Shown here in pieces: positions 25,447-33,909 of a stretch of 64,000 bases of DNA. A model generated the notes under the pieces. That model saw only the letters and a list, made by a program, of their open reading frames with translations. It made no database searches and was not told the origin of the DNA. Source of the stretch: JAJZIH01 sp021785265 (GTDB lineage Bacteria > Pseudomonadota > Gammaproteobacteria > JAKAQQ01); the NCBI GenBank assembly GCA_027338645.1, contig DAHWSH010000057.1, forward strand, positions 1-64,000. The letters run 5' to 3'. Each line of letters opens with the position of its first letter. The first letter of the stretch is position 1. A program made the translations under genes and the position numbers.

Positions 25447-26814
25447 ATGTCCATTCTGACGGCCGTGGCCGCTTTTATTCTCGCGATCGGGATTCTGGTT
25501 TCGGTACACGAATTTGGGCACTTTTGGGTTGCCCGTCGCTTGGGTGTCCGGACGACCCGCTTTTCGATTGGTTTTGGAAAGCCTTTCTGGACGCGAACTT
25601 TCGGACAGAAGGGAGGCAATCCCTGGGAGTTGGCTTTGGCACCAATTCCATTGGGCGGGTACGTCAAGATGCTGGATGGGCGTGAGGGCCCAATACCATC
25701 GGGAGAGGAGCATCGGGCCTTTGATCATCAGCCGCTTTCCAAACGGGCATTGGTCGTGGTGGCGGGCCCAGCATTCAATTTCCTGTTTGCAGTTTTGGCT
25801 CTCACAGTCGTCTATTCAGTGGGTTTCCCCGCCATCCGCCCTGTCCTGGGCTCGGTGACGCCTCATTCCGTTGCAGCGCGAGCTGGCCTTCGTGCGGGAG
25901 ACGTGATTCTGGCCGTGAATGGGCATGAGAGCAGGACTTGGGGTGAACTGGAGCTGGCTTTGGTCTCTGCGATTATGCAGAGCCATCGAATCCAGCTGGA
26001 CTATCGGTCTCCCCATGGAGCAAGAGAAAGGGCCCTGATTTTGATTGGGTCCCGCAAGCCATTCACCGTTCCAGGCCGTTTGTTCAAGGATTTGGGACTG
26101 AAACCGGGCGTGCCCCGGCTACCACCGGTGATTCGTCAGGTCCTTCCGGGTTCAGCGGCCCAGAAAGCCGGCCTCTTGCCCGGCGATCGCCTGCTTTCCA
26201 TTGATGGTCATCCGCTCCCGAGTTTTGAGGTGTTAACCCGTTTTGTCATGAGACATCCGGACGGGAAGGTCCGCCTGACCTGGATCCACAAAGGCCACCC
26301 TGTTTCCAAAGAGGTCACGCTTGGGCTACGAAAGATCGGTGGGCACCGCTATGGATTCCTGGGGGTCACTGTCGCCTTACCAGCGGGTTTTGTGAAACAG
26401 TTCATGCTTCAGGTGAGAGACCCGATCCCCGTCGCGGTTATGCATGCCCTGCGCTATGTATGGAAAATCTCGGGGTTGACGTTGGGCCTCGTTTACCGCA
26501 TGATCACAGGCCAGGCTTCAATCCGGAACCTGAGCGGGCCCATCCGCATCGCGCAGTATGCGGGAGAAACCGCCCAGACCAGCTGGATTTCGTTCCTTTC
26601 CTTTTTATCGGTACTGAGTATCAGTCTGGGGCTTTTGAATCTGTTTCCGATTCCGATCCTTGATGGTGGGCACTTGCTCTACTACGCGATTGAAGTGGTC
26701 CATCGGCGACCCCTCTCAGCTCGTGCCGAATGGGTCGGTCAACAGGTTGGTTTCGGGCTTTTGTTTCTGCTCATGGGCTTGGCTTTTTACAATGACCTGA
26801 GTCATTTTTTGTAA
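25447..26814 (+). CDS. rseP: Site-2 zinc protease RseP
   Basis: Inner-membrane metalloprotease that cuts anti-sigma factor RseA and remnant signal peptides. The 455-residue protein has HEFGH at 21-25 in the first helix (zinc His and catalytic Glu), the GFGKPFW hairpin, two PDZ domains (about 110-195 and 200-285) and the LFPIPILDGGHLLYY motif with the third zinc ligand Asp in the third helix. An in-frame TTG at 25444 sits seven bases from GGGGGAG; ATG at 25447 is preferred for codon strength. It is followed by bamA after 16 bases. Confidence 0.94.
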   Translation: MSILTAVAAFILAIGILVSVHEFGHFWVARRLGVRTTRFSIGFGKPFWTRTFGQKGGNPWELALAPIPLGGYVKMLDGREGPIPSGEEHRAFDHQPLSKRALVVVAGPAFNFLFAVLALTVVYSVGFPAIRPVLGSVTPHSVAARAGLRAGDVILAVNGHESRTWGELELALVSAIMQSHRIQLDYRSPHGARERALILIGSRKPFTVPGRLFKDLGLKPGVPRLPPVIRQVLPGSAAQKAGLLPGDRLLSIDGHPLPSFEVLTRFVMRHPDGKVRLTWIHKGHPVSKEVTLGLRKIGGHRYGFLGVTVALPAGFVKQFMLQVRDPIPVAVMHALRYVWKISGLTLGLVYRMITGQASIRNLSGPIRIAQYAGETAQTSWISFLSFLSVLSISLGLLNLFPIPILDGGHLLYYAIEVVHRRPLSARAEWVGQQVGFGLLFLLMGLAFYNDLSHFL

Positions 26815-26830
26815 TACTGAGGAGTGCGGC

Positions 26831-29221
26831 TTGCGTAAGACGACCCTGTGGGGCATTTTTTTTATCCTGATTCTGGTGGGATCGTTTCATCCGGTCTCGG
26901 CAAAATCAAAGACCAGCTTTACAGTTCGCCACATTGCCGTTGAGGGACTGCAACGGATCTCCCGGGGGACGGTTCTGGATTATCTGCCCATTTCCGTGGG
27001 TCAGCACATTGACCGGACAGTCATTCGCTCTGCGATTCGTTCTCTTTTCCGTACAGGGTTTTTTAGTTCGGTTTCGATGTTGCGCGCAGACCATACGCTC
27101 ATCATCAAGGTGCATGAACGACCCTCCATCGCCCGGTTTACTTTTACGGGTAATCATGCCATATCGAAAAAGACGCTAAACCATGCCTTGATCCGGGCAG
27201 GGCTTGTGGAAGGGAGGATTTTTGACCGTTCCGTCCTCGAGGAAATACGCCAATCTCTCTTCGATCAATACTATAGTCATGGTCGCTACGGCGTTCAGAT
27301 TCATTCCAAAATCCGGCATTTGCCACGAAATCGCGTCAGCATCCATATCCGGGTCCACGAGGGAGAGACGGCCTACCTGCGTGCGATCAATTTTGTTGGG
27401 AACAAGAAATTCTCTGCTTCCACACTACGGGGCTTGTTCAAGCTCAAAACTCCAGGTCTATTTAATTTGACTTGGCTGACGGGTGGGGACAAGTATGAAA
27501 GGAAGAAATTAGCCAGTTCACTAGACCGGCTCCGTGCCTTCTACGAAGATCAAGGCTACGCCAACTTCCACTTGAACTCAGTTCAGGTTGCTCTCTCGCC
27601 GACACTTCGGGGCGTCTACATCACGGTGAACCTGCACGAAGGTTCGGTTTACCGGGTAACTCGTATTGAGTTGGCAGGACGGCTGATTTTGCCCAGAAAA
27701 ACCCTGTTGAAAAATATTCGGGTTCGGATTGGTCATAATTTTTCTCGGCAGTCAGCGACCTTGTCAACTCAAAAAATTAAGACCCTTCTGGGTAATGAGG
27801 GATATGCATTTGCGCAGGTTAAACCCGTTCCGCGTCTAAACCACCTGAAACACACAGCGACTGTCATCTTTTTCATTCGTCCAGGACATCGGGTTTATGT
27901 TCACCGGATCTATTTTCATGGAATTACCGGGACTGATGAGAAGGTTTTTCTTGCAAACATGCGTCAGTATGAGGGAACCTGGCTGTCGACCCGCGCCATC
28001 AAACTCTCAAAGCTGCTGATTCAGAGGATTCCCTTTGTCAAGAATGTTTCGATCAAGCCCCATCGTCTTCCCGGAAGTACTGATGAGGTGGATGTGGATG
28101 TGAATGTCCAGGAACGACGCTCGGGAACAGCTAATGTGACCCTGGGTTATGGACAAGGGGAAGGAATCGTCATTGGCGGTCAGATTTCACTTGCCAACTT
28201 TCTCGGGACCGGCCGTTTACTGACGGTTAGTGCACAGCGATATCCCTATCAGACCACCTACAATGTGACCTACACCAATCCCTATTTTACGGTCAATAAC
28301 GTGACGGAGACCCTGAGCACTTTTTATACGCAAAGCCAGGGCTTTAACCTCTATGCCAACAGCTTTTCGACTACCGACTACGGGTTTTCGTTGACCTACT
28401 CATTTCCGCTGACCACTTTTACCAGCTACTACGTGGGGATCAGTCCCAGTCATACCAACCTCTTGACCAACTGCTCAAGCCCGTCCATTTATTTTGATTT
28501 CGCTCTCAATCCGACGAATGGCAATCCGTATACGGTGCCCAGCGAGTGCACAAATCCGGACGGGAATAATGTCTTTGTTGATCTGCCTGGGATGCGCTAC
28601 AACGATGTGGCACTGGACAGCGGTTTGATATTCGACGACCGAAACCGCTATATCCTGGCGACCCGGGGCAGTCGCCAAAAACTGGGACTTGAAGTTGGAG
28701 TCCCTCCAGGTGCCCAAAACTTCTGGATTCTCAATTTCCACAGTCAGGATCATGTCCCTTTATTTGACGGTTTTAGTTATGCCCTAAACGCGCAAGTCGA
28801 GCTCGGGAAAGCCTATGGAGGGTCGAGCGAGTTTCCACCCCTGATGAATTTCTTCGGAGGAGGGCCCTACTCCGTCCGGGGCTATCAATCCTATACCATG
28901 GGCCCCAAAACACCAACCGGGATTCCCATCGGAGGGACTTTTTTCACTTACGCCCAGAATGATCTGGTACTGCCTCAGTTTTTTGGTCATCACCTGCCCG
29001 GAGAGGCACCGAACTATCAGCTTAGCCTGTTCTTCGATGTCGGAAACGTGTTTGCGACGCCCAGCAGCTTTAGTCTGAGTGGACTGAGAACCTCGGCAGG
29101 GGTCAGTGTGACCTGGCTCACTCCTCTTGGGGCCATTCGATTCAGCTGGGCAAAACCACTCAACCCGGGGCCTCATGACCTGCTCAGCTATCTCCAGTTT
29201 GCTCTGGGTTCGTATTTTTGA
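26831..29221 (+). CDS. bamA: Outer membrane assembly factor BamA
   Basis: Central pore of the BAM complex that folds beta-barrel proteins into the outer membrane. The 796-residue precursor has a signal peptide (about 1-24, cut after VSA), five POTRA domains to about residue 420 and a C-terminal 16-strand barrel with GGGPYSVRGYQ as the lid-lock region (the conserved VRGF-like element reads VRGY) and a final LGSYF beta-signal ending in Phe. The start is TTG at 26831 with GGAG just upstream; no better start preserves the signal peptide. Confidence 0.95.
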   Translation: MRKTTLWGIFFILILVGSFHPVSAKSKTSFTVRHIAVEGLQRISRGTVLDYLPISVGQHIDRTVIRSAIRSLFRTGFFSSVSMLRADHTLIIKVHERPSIARFTFTGNHAISKKTLNHALIRAGLVEGRIFDRSVLEEIRQSLFDQYYSHGRYGVQIHSKIRHLPRNRVSIHIRVHEGETAYLRAINFVGNKKFSASTLRGLFKLKTPGLFNLTWLTGGDKYERKKLASSLDRLRAFYEDQGYANFHLNSVQVALSPTLRGVYITVNLHEGSVYRVTRIELAGRLILPRKTLLKNIRVRIGHNFSRQSATLSTQKIKTLLGNEGYAFAQVKPVPRLNHLKHTATVIFFIRPGHRVYVHRIYFHGITGTDEKVFLANMRQYEGTWLSTRAIKLSKLLIQRIPFVKNVSIKPHRLPGSTDEVDVDVNVQERRSGTANVTLGYGQGEGIVIGGQISLANFLGTGRLLTVSAQRYPYQTTYNVTYTNPYFTVNNVTETLSTFYTQSQGFNLYANSFSTTDYGFSLTYSFPLTTFTSYYVGISPSHTNLLTNCSSPSIYFDFALNPTNGNPYTVPSECTNPDGNNVFVDLPGMRYNDVALDSGLIFDDRNRYILATRGSRQKLGLEVGVPPGAQNFWILNFHSQDHVPLFDGFSYALNAQVELGKAYGGSSEFPPLMNFFGGGPYSVRGYQSYTMGPKTPTGIPIGGTFFTYAQNDLVLPQFFGHHLPGEAPNYQLSLFFDVGNVFATPSSFSLSGLRTSAGVSVTWLTPLGAIRFSWAKPLNPGPHDLLSYLQFALGSYF

Positions 29222-29275
29222 GCGCCCCATCAGGCATTTGTGAAAATGCCATACATTTCCAATGACCGAGGGTAT

Positions 29276-29863
29276 ATGATTCACAAATCGGGTTTGTTGA
29301 GGCCTTTCATGGGAGTCAGCTGGTCCCGGGTTTTGCCGGCCATCGGCTTTTTAGGAGCCGGATTTCTTCTGGCTGGTCCCTTGGCAGCCGCTGCTCCAGC
29401 CGCTCCACCACGGATTGGCTATGTCAACTTGAGTCTTCTTTTGCGTGAAATGCCCCAGACCGCAGCTGCGCAAAAATCACTTAGCCAGGAACTCAGTGGA
29501 CGAAAAAAATTGCTTCTCAAGCAGTTGTCGGAGATCAAGAAAGAAAAGCTCACGATGAAGACTCAAAATTCATCAATTTCTCTTCTCCAGCGGATGGAAA
29601 ATGAGCAACGGCTGAATATGTTGCGGCAACGTTACCGGACCAGTGAGCAACAATACAATGAAGATTTTAACCTGGCCCGAAATCAGGCTCTGGTCAATCT
29701 TCAGCGACTGGCGGTCCGAGCCATCCAAAGCTATGGGAAACGGCACCATTTCACCGTGATACTGGGTCAAGAGGTTTTTTTCGCCTCACCCGGTATTGAT
29801 CTGACCCCTAAAATCCTTTCACGACTACGACTGATATTTTCACGAAGCCGCAAACATGGCTGA
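29276..29863 (+). CDS. skp: Periplasmic chaperone Skp (OmpH family)
   Basis: Trimeric chaperone that holds unfolded outer-membrane proteins on the way to BAM. The 195-residue precursor has a basic start, a hydrophobic signal segment (about 18-40, ending AAAAPAAPP), then RIGYVNLSLLLREMPQ, a long charged coiled coil (about 65-140) and a C-terminal VILGQEVFFASPGIDLTPKIL that closes the fold. ATG at 29276 is chosen because GAGGG precedes it; GTG at 29240 and ATG at 29246 would add 12 and 10 residues before the signal. It overlaps lpxD by eight bases. Confidence 0.9.
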   Translation: MIHKSGLLRPFMGVSWSRVLPAIGFLGAGFLLAGPLAAAAPAAPPRIGYVNLSLLLREMPQTAAAQKSLSQELSGRKKLLLKQLSEIKKEKLTMKTQNSSISLLQRMENEQRLNMLRQRYRTSEQQYNEDFNLARNQALVNLQRLAVRAIQSYGKRHHFTVILGQEVFFASPGIDLTPKILSRLRLIFSRSRKHG

Positions 29864-30926
29864 AACACCCGATGGCTCCAGGATTCCTGGGCTGATCCTG
29901 AGGACATGTTGCCTAGGCGACTTGGCCCGGGAACTCGAACTGGAATTGTTTGGTGATCCACGGGTGGAGATCGACCATCTGGCGCCGCTGGACAAAGCGA
30001 GTAAAGGAGCATTGACCTATTTGACTTCGTCCCAGTACCGACGGTTCATTTCATCCACGGGAGCCAGTGGCGTCATTCTCCATCGGGACATGCTTTCGCT
30101 TTGCAGAACCAATGCACTGGTCAGTCCGAACCCGACGTTATCTTTCAAGCGGGCCATTGATTTTCTCATGCCGGATGTGATTGCCAGAAAACCATCGGTA
30201 CACGAGAATGCCGTAATTGATGAGCGTGCGACCATTGAAACCGATTGCCAGATTGGGGCCGGGTCGGTCATCGGAGCTGATGTCGTGATCGGGCCAGGGT
30301 GCGTGATCGGGCCAGGGTGCGTGATTGAGAAAAATGCCCGGATCGGTGCGGACACCCGGCTGATCGCACAGGTTTATGTAGGCCACGATGTGAGAATTGG
30401 AAAACGCTGTTTTATCCAGTCGGGCGCTCGCATCGGCGGAGAAGGATTTGGTTTTGCCCAGGATGGTCCGGTTTGGCATCGGATCCGTCAACTGGGCAGC
30501 GTTCAGATTGGTGATGATGTTGAAATTGGTTCCAATACCTGCATTGACCGGGGTGCGCTTGAGGATACGGTGATTGAGGAGGGGGTCAAACTCGACAACC
30601 TGATTCAGGTGGGACACAATGTCCGGATTGGTGCGCATACGATCATTGCAGGGAGTACGGGAATCGCGGGAAGCACAAAAATTGGTTCGGGTTGCCAGAT
30701 TGGAGGTATGGTCGGAATCGTTGGGCATCTCGAAATTACGGATCATGTGTTTATTACAGGGCGTTCCATGATTGCGCATTCGATTCATGAACCGGGTGTG
30801 TATTCGGGAGGCTTGCCCAGCGATTCGGCAAACCGCTGGCGGCGCAACAGTGCCCGTTTCCGGCATCTTGACGAGTTGGCTGCCCGACTTTATGCGCTCG
30901 AAAAAACCGTAAGGAAAAATTCATGA
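29856..30926 (+). CDS. lpxD: UDP-3-O-acyl-glucosamine N-acyltransferase LpxD
   Basis: Third step of lipid A synthesis: adds the N-linked 3-hydroxyacyl chain to UDP-3-O-acylglucosamine. The 356-residue protein has the uridine-binding N-terminal domain (about 15-110), a left-handed beta-helix of hexapeptide repeats (about 115-320) with the catalytic-His loop IQVGHNVRIG, the GGEGFGFA segment and a C-terminal helix. An 18-base exact tandem duplication at 30285-30320 encodes VIGPGC twice, adding one hexapeptide. ATG at 29856 overlaps the skp stop (ATGGCTGA). Confidence 0.95.
   Translation: MAETPDGSRIPGLILRTCCLGDLARELELELFGDPRVEIDHLAPLDKASKGALTYLTSSQYRRFISSTGASGVILHRDMLSLCRTNALVSPNPTLSFKRAIDFLMPDVIARKPSVHENAVIDERATIETDCQIGAGSVIGADVVIGPGCVIGPGCVIEKNARIGADTRLIAQVYVGHDVRIGKRCFIQSGARIGGEGFGFAQDGPVWHRIRQLGSVQIGDDVEIGSNTCIDRGALEDTVIEEGVKLDNLIQVGHNVRIGAHTIIAGSTGIAGSTKIGSGCQIGGMVGIVGHLEITDHVFITGRSMIAHSIHEPGVYSGGLPSDSANRWRRNSARFRHLDELAARLYALEKTVRKNS
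30285..30320 (+). repeat. Exact 18-base tandem duplication in lpxD
   Basis: GTGATCGGGCCAGGGTGC occurs at 30285-30302 and again, identical, at 30303-30320. Each copy codes for one hexapeptide (VIGPGC) of the beta-helix. Complete identity, including third codon positions, indicates a recent duplication or active slippage. It adds one third of a helical coil rather than a whole one. Confidence 0.95.
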
Positions 30927-31381
30927 CAAGCAGTTTTTCTCCTGATATCAATCAAATTCTCGAACAGATTCCCCATCGGTACCCTTTTTTACTGGTGGAT
31001 AGAATTCTGGAATGTGTGGATGGGGAAAAGGTGGTTGGAATCAAGAACGTGACCTATAACGAGTGGTTTTTCCCTGGTCATTTTCCGAACCAACCCATCA
31101 TGCCGGGAGTCCTCATTCTCGAAGCCATGGCCCAGTGTACGGGCGTACTGATTTATGCAACTCTGGGCCGTCGCCCTTTGGTTGAATGCTATTTGGTTGG
31201 AGTGGACAACGCACGTTTCAAAAGTATGGTCACGCCTGGCGACCAACTGAAGATGACCCTTCGGATCGTCCGGCGTGTCAAGGATATATGGAAACTAACA
31301 GGACGGGCGGAGGTCGATGATCGGCTGGTGGCCGAATCTGACTTCCTGTGTCATTGCAGTCCAAAGGATCCCGAGTCATGA
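30923..31381 (+). CDS. fabZ: 3-hydroxyacyl-ACP dehydratase FabZ
   Basis: Hotdog-fold dehydratase of fatty-acid elongation. The 152-residue protein has HRYPFLLVDRI with the catalytic His and FPGHFPNQPIMPGVLILEAMAQ with the catalytic Glu. It shares ATGA with the lpxD stop and ends overlapping lpxA in the same way. The gene lies between lpxD and lpxA as in E. coli, where FabZ and LpxA compete for 3-hydroxyacyl-ACP. Confidence 0.96.
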   Translation: MTSSFSPDINQILEQIPHRYPFLLVDRILECVDGEKVVGIKNVTYNEWFFPGHFPNQPIMPGVLILEAMAQCTGVLIYATLGRRPLVECYLVGVDNARFKSMVTPGDQLKMTLRIVRRVKDIWKLTGRAEVDDRLVAESDFLCHCSPKDPES

Positions 31382-32151
31382 TCGACGCCAGAGCTGTTGT
31401 CGACCCGGGGGCACGATTGGATCCTTCCGTTGACGTTGGGCCTTTCGCCGTGATTGGTCCGGATGTTGAGATTGGTCCACATTGCTCGATTGGAACTCAT
31501 GCCTCCATCAAAGGACCCACACGCATCGGCGCAGAAAACCGGATTTATCCCTTTGCCTCGATTGGTGACGATCCCCAGGATAAGAAGTTCCATGAAGAGA
31601 AAACCTGGCTTTATATTGGCGATCGGAACACGATCCGGGAGTACACCACGATCAATCGGGGTACCGGACTGGGTGGTGGTGAAACCCGGATCGGAAATGA
31701 TAACTGGATCATGGCCTATGTCCATATCGCCCATGATTGCATCGTTGGAAATCATGTGATCATGGCTAATACTGCGGCTCTTGCAGGCCACGTCCGGGTT
31801 GATGACCATGCTGGGATCGGCGCCTTCAGTAAGGTATACCAATTTTGCCAGGTGGGTCGTTATGCCTTTCTGAGCTATGAATCAGGCGTACTTAAAGATG
31901 TCCTCCCCTATATGATGGTATTTGGATCCCCGGCCAAGCTGGTTGGCATTAATAAGGAAGGGCTCAAACGGGCCGGCTTCACGGCGGAGCAGATTCAAAT
32001 GGTCCGAAAGGCCTACCGGATTCTCTATCGGCGAGGTTTGCGAGTCGAAGAGGCAGTTGTCGAGTTGCGGAAGGAACTTTTGGATTATCCTGATTTATTG
32101 GCGCCCATACTCGAAGTAATTGAAAACTCCAAGCACGGTATCGCGCGTTGA
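31378..32151 (+). CDS. lpxA: UDP-GlcNAc O-acyltransferase LpxA
   Basis: First step of lipid A synthesis: 3-O-acylation of UDP-GlcNAc. The 257-residue protein is a beta-helix of hexapeptides (DPSVDVGPFAVIGPDVEIG) with the catalytic MAYVHIAHDCIVG segment, GDRNTIREYTTINRGT and ALAGHVRVDDHAGIG, and a C-terminal helical domain. ATG at 31378 overlaps the fabZ stop (ATGA); a further in-frame start ten codons upstream is rejected. lpxB begins one base after its stop. Confidence 0.96.
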   Translation: MIDARAVVDPGARLDPSVDVGPFAVIGPDVEIGPHCSIGTHASIKGPTRIGAENRIYPFASIGDDPQDKKFHEEKTWLYIGDRNTIREYTTINRGTGLGGGETRIGNDNWIMAYVHIAHDCIVGNHVIMANTAALAGHVRVDDHAGIGAFSKVYQFCQVGRYAFLSYESGVLKDVLPYMMVFGSPAKLVGINKEGLKRAGFTAEQIQMVRKAYRILYRRGLRVEEAVVELRKELLDYPDLLAPILEVIENSKHGIAR

Positions 32152-32152
32152 G

Positions 32153-33325
32153 ATGCCCAAAGTTGCCTGTTGCGTGGCTGAACTGTCCGGAGACCTTCTG
32201 GCTGCGGAGACTCTGAGGGCGCTCCAATATCAGTTACCCGATCTTTCCCTCCGTGGGGTTACGGGACCCCACCTGCGCGCAATCGGATGTGAAACTCTAG
32301 CCGAAGCGGAATCGCTTTCTGTTTCAGGCCTAACGGAAGCGGCGCTTCATGTGCCGCGGTTATGGAGGCTGCGTCAACGGCTGTTTCGAGAAATTCTCAT
32401 GTGGAAACCGGACTGTTTCCTGGGTGTGGATGCACCAGACTTTAATCTGGGATTAGAACAAAAGTTGCGGAAGGCAGGGATCCCAACCTTTCACTATGTG
32501 AGCCCGACTGTCTGGGCCTGGCGGCCCCGACGGGTGGAACAGGTCGAACGTGCGGCAGATGGGCTGTTCTGCCTGTTCCCCTTCGAACCCGCCTACTATG
32601 CCAACACCTCGGTGCGTGCGCTTTTCGTGGGGCATCCCCTCGCGGACCGCCTTTATCCAGTGCATAACATTCGGCAGGCTCGACGGGACCTGTCTTTGAA
32701 TCCCGATCAAACGACAGTGGCCTTGATCCCGGGAAGCCGAAGACACGAGCTGGAGAGCATGACCGATCTTATCTTTGAAGCCGCTTATCTGCTGTCCAAA
32801 AGAAACCGTTCTCTCCAGTTTGTGGTGCCGGTGGCCCATCCGGCACTGCGGGAAAGCCTGGTTCGTCGATGGGAAAAGTCCGGGAATTTTCTGCCCGTCT
32901 TTTGGCTTGATCGTCAGGCGCCGCAGGCGATGCAAGCCTCCAATGTCGCACTGGTAGCCTCTGGAACAGTTACCCTGGAAGGCATGTTGGTTGGGTGCCC
33001 AATGGTTGTTGCCTATCGCGTTTCAGCGCTTAGTCTGGCGATTGCCAAGGGAATTCTGGGCCTTCAGATTTCATGGGTTTCTTTTCCCAATCTGCTTGCC
33101 GATGGACCCTTGATCCCTGAATTTCTGCAAAACGAGGCCAAACCTCAGGTATTGGCCCAGGCTGTCCAAGATCTCTTGGACCATCCAGTTCGTTGCCAGG
33201 CAATCCAGAGTCGTTACGCAGAACTGGCCGAGATGCTGCGTCGCGATGCCAACGGGACCGTAGCCGCCGAGCTCGTAGCGGCGATGCGCAAGTCAGACTC
33301 AGGGTCAAATTCAATTGGAAGGTGA
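32153..33325 (+). CDS. lpxB: Lipid-A-disaccharide synthase LpxB
   Basis: GT19 glycosyltransferase that joins UDP-2,3-diacylglucosamine and lipid X. The 390-residue protein begins with the AELSGDLLAA loop (the family motif is GExSGD) and has FLGVDAPDFNLGLE, YVSPTVWAWRPRR, FEPAYY and LIPGSRRHELE, then ASGTVTLEGMLVGCPMVVAYR. ATG at 32153 is separated by one base from lpxA. It overlaps the TTG start of rnhB by 11 bases. Confidence 0.95.
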   Translation: MPKVACCVAELSGDLLAAETLRALQYQLPDLSLRGVTGPHLRAIGCETLAEAESLSVSGLTEAALHVPRLWRLRQRLFREILMWKPDCFLGVDAPDFNLGLEQKLRKAGIPTFHYVSPTVWAWRPRRVEQVERAADGLFCLFPFEPAYYANTSVRALFVGHPLADRLYPVHNIRQARRDLSLNPDQTTVALIPGSRRHELESMTDLIFEAAYLLSKRNRSLQFVVPVAHPALRESLVRRWEKSGNFLPVFWLDRQAPQAMQASNVALVASGTVTLEGMLVGCPMVVAYRVSALSLAIAKGILGLQISWVSFPNLLADGPLIPEFLQNEAKPQVLAQAVQDLLDHPVRCQAIQSRYAELAEMLRRDANGTVAAELVAAMRKSDSGSNSIGR

Positions 33326-33902
33326 TTCAAGAAATAGATGTTGGGGTGGAGTCGATGAGGTCGGGAGAGGACCTCTTGCGGGCCCTGTAGTGGCTGTTGC
33401 ATTGTGGCTGCCATCGGATCACGGGATCTTGGGACTTAAAGATTCCAAGCAGCTTCGTCCGGAAATGCGGGCTCGTCTGGTTCCCCAAATTCGGGCAGTG
33501 GCTTTGTCACTCGCCGTCGCTTCGGTATCTGCTGATGAAATTGATCGGGTCAATATCCATGTTGCCACGTTGCTCGCCATGCGGTTGGCCGTGATGGCTC
33601 TGGTTCCTCGGCCACCCGGCGTCTGGGTGGATGGCCGTTTTGTTCCGCCTATGGACATCCCTGCGGAAGCACGGGTTTGTGCTGATGCTCGGTTCGAGGC
33701 GGTGAGTGCGGCATCAATTGTTGCAAAGGAGTACCGTGATCGGCTGATGATTCACTGTGAACGCCTATATCCAGGATATGGGTTTTCCCGGCACAAGGGA
33801 TACCCAACCCGTCTCCACCTCGAGGCACTCGACCGACTGGGACCCTGTCCGCTCCACCGGACCACGTTTGCTCCGGTCCGTGACCACTTGGCCCGTACCT
33901 GA
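33315..33902 (+). CDS. rnhB: Ribonuclease HII
   Basis: Cuts RNA in RNA-DNA hybrids and single ribonucleotides in DNA. The 195-residue protein has the catalytic GGVDEVGRGPLAGP (Asp14, Glu15), GLKDSKQL, the later acidic residues in WVDGRF and CADARFEAVSAASIVAKEYRD. The start is TTG at 33315, inside the end of lpxB, because no ATG or GTG lies before the first catalytic motif. In the lpxB-rnhB-dnaE order as in other proteobacteria. Confidence 0.92.
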   Translation: MEGDSRNRCWGGVDEVGRGPLAGPVVAVALWLPSDHGILGLKDSKQLRPEMRARLVPQIRAVALSLAVASVSADEIDRVNIHVATLLAMRLAVMALVPRPPGVWVDGRFVPPMDIPAEARVCADARFEAVSAASIVAKEYRDRLMIHCERLYPGYGFSRHKGYPTRLHLEALDRLGPCPLHRTTFAPVRDHLART

Positions 33903-33909
33903 GGATTCC

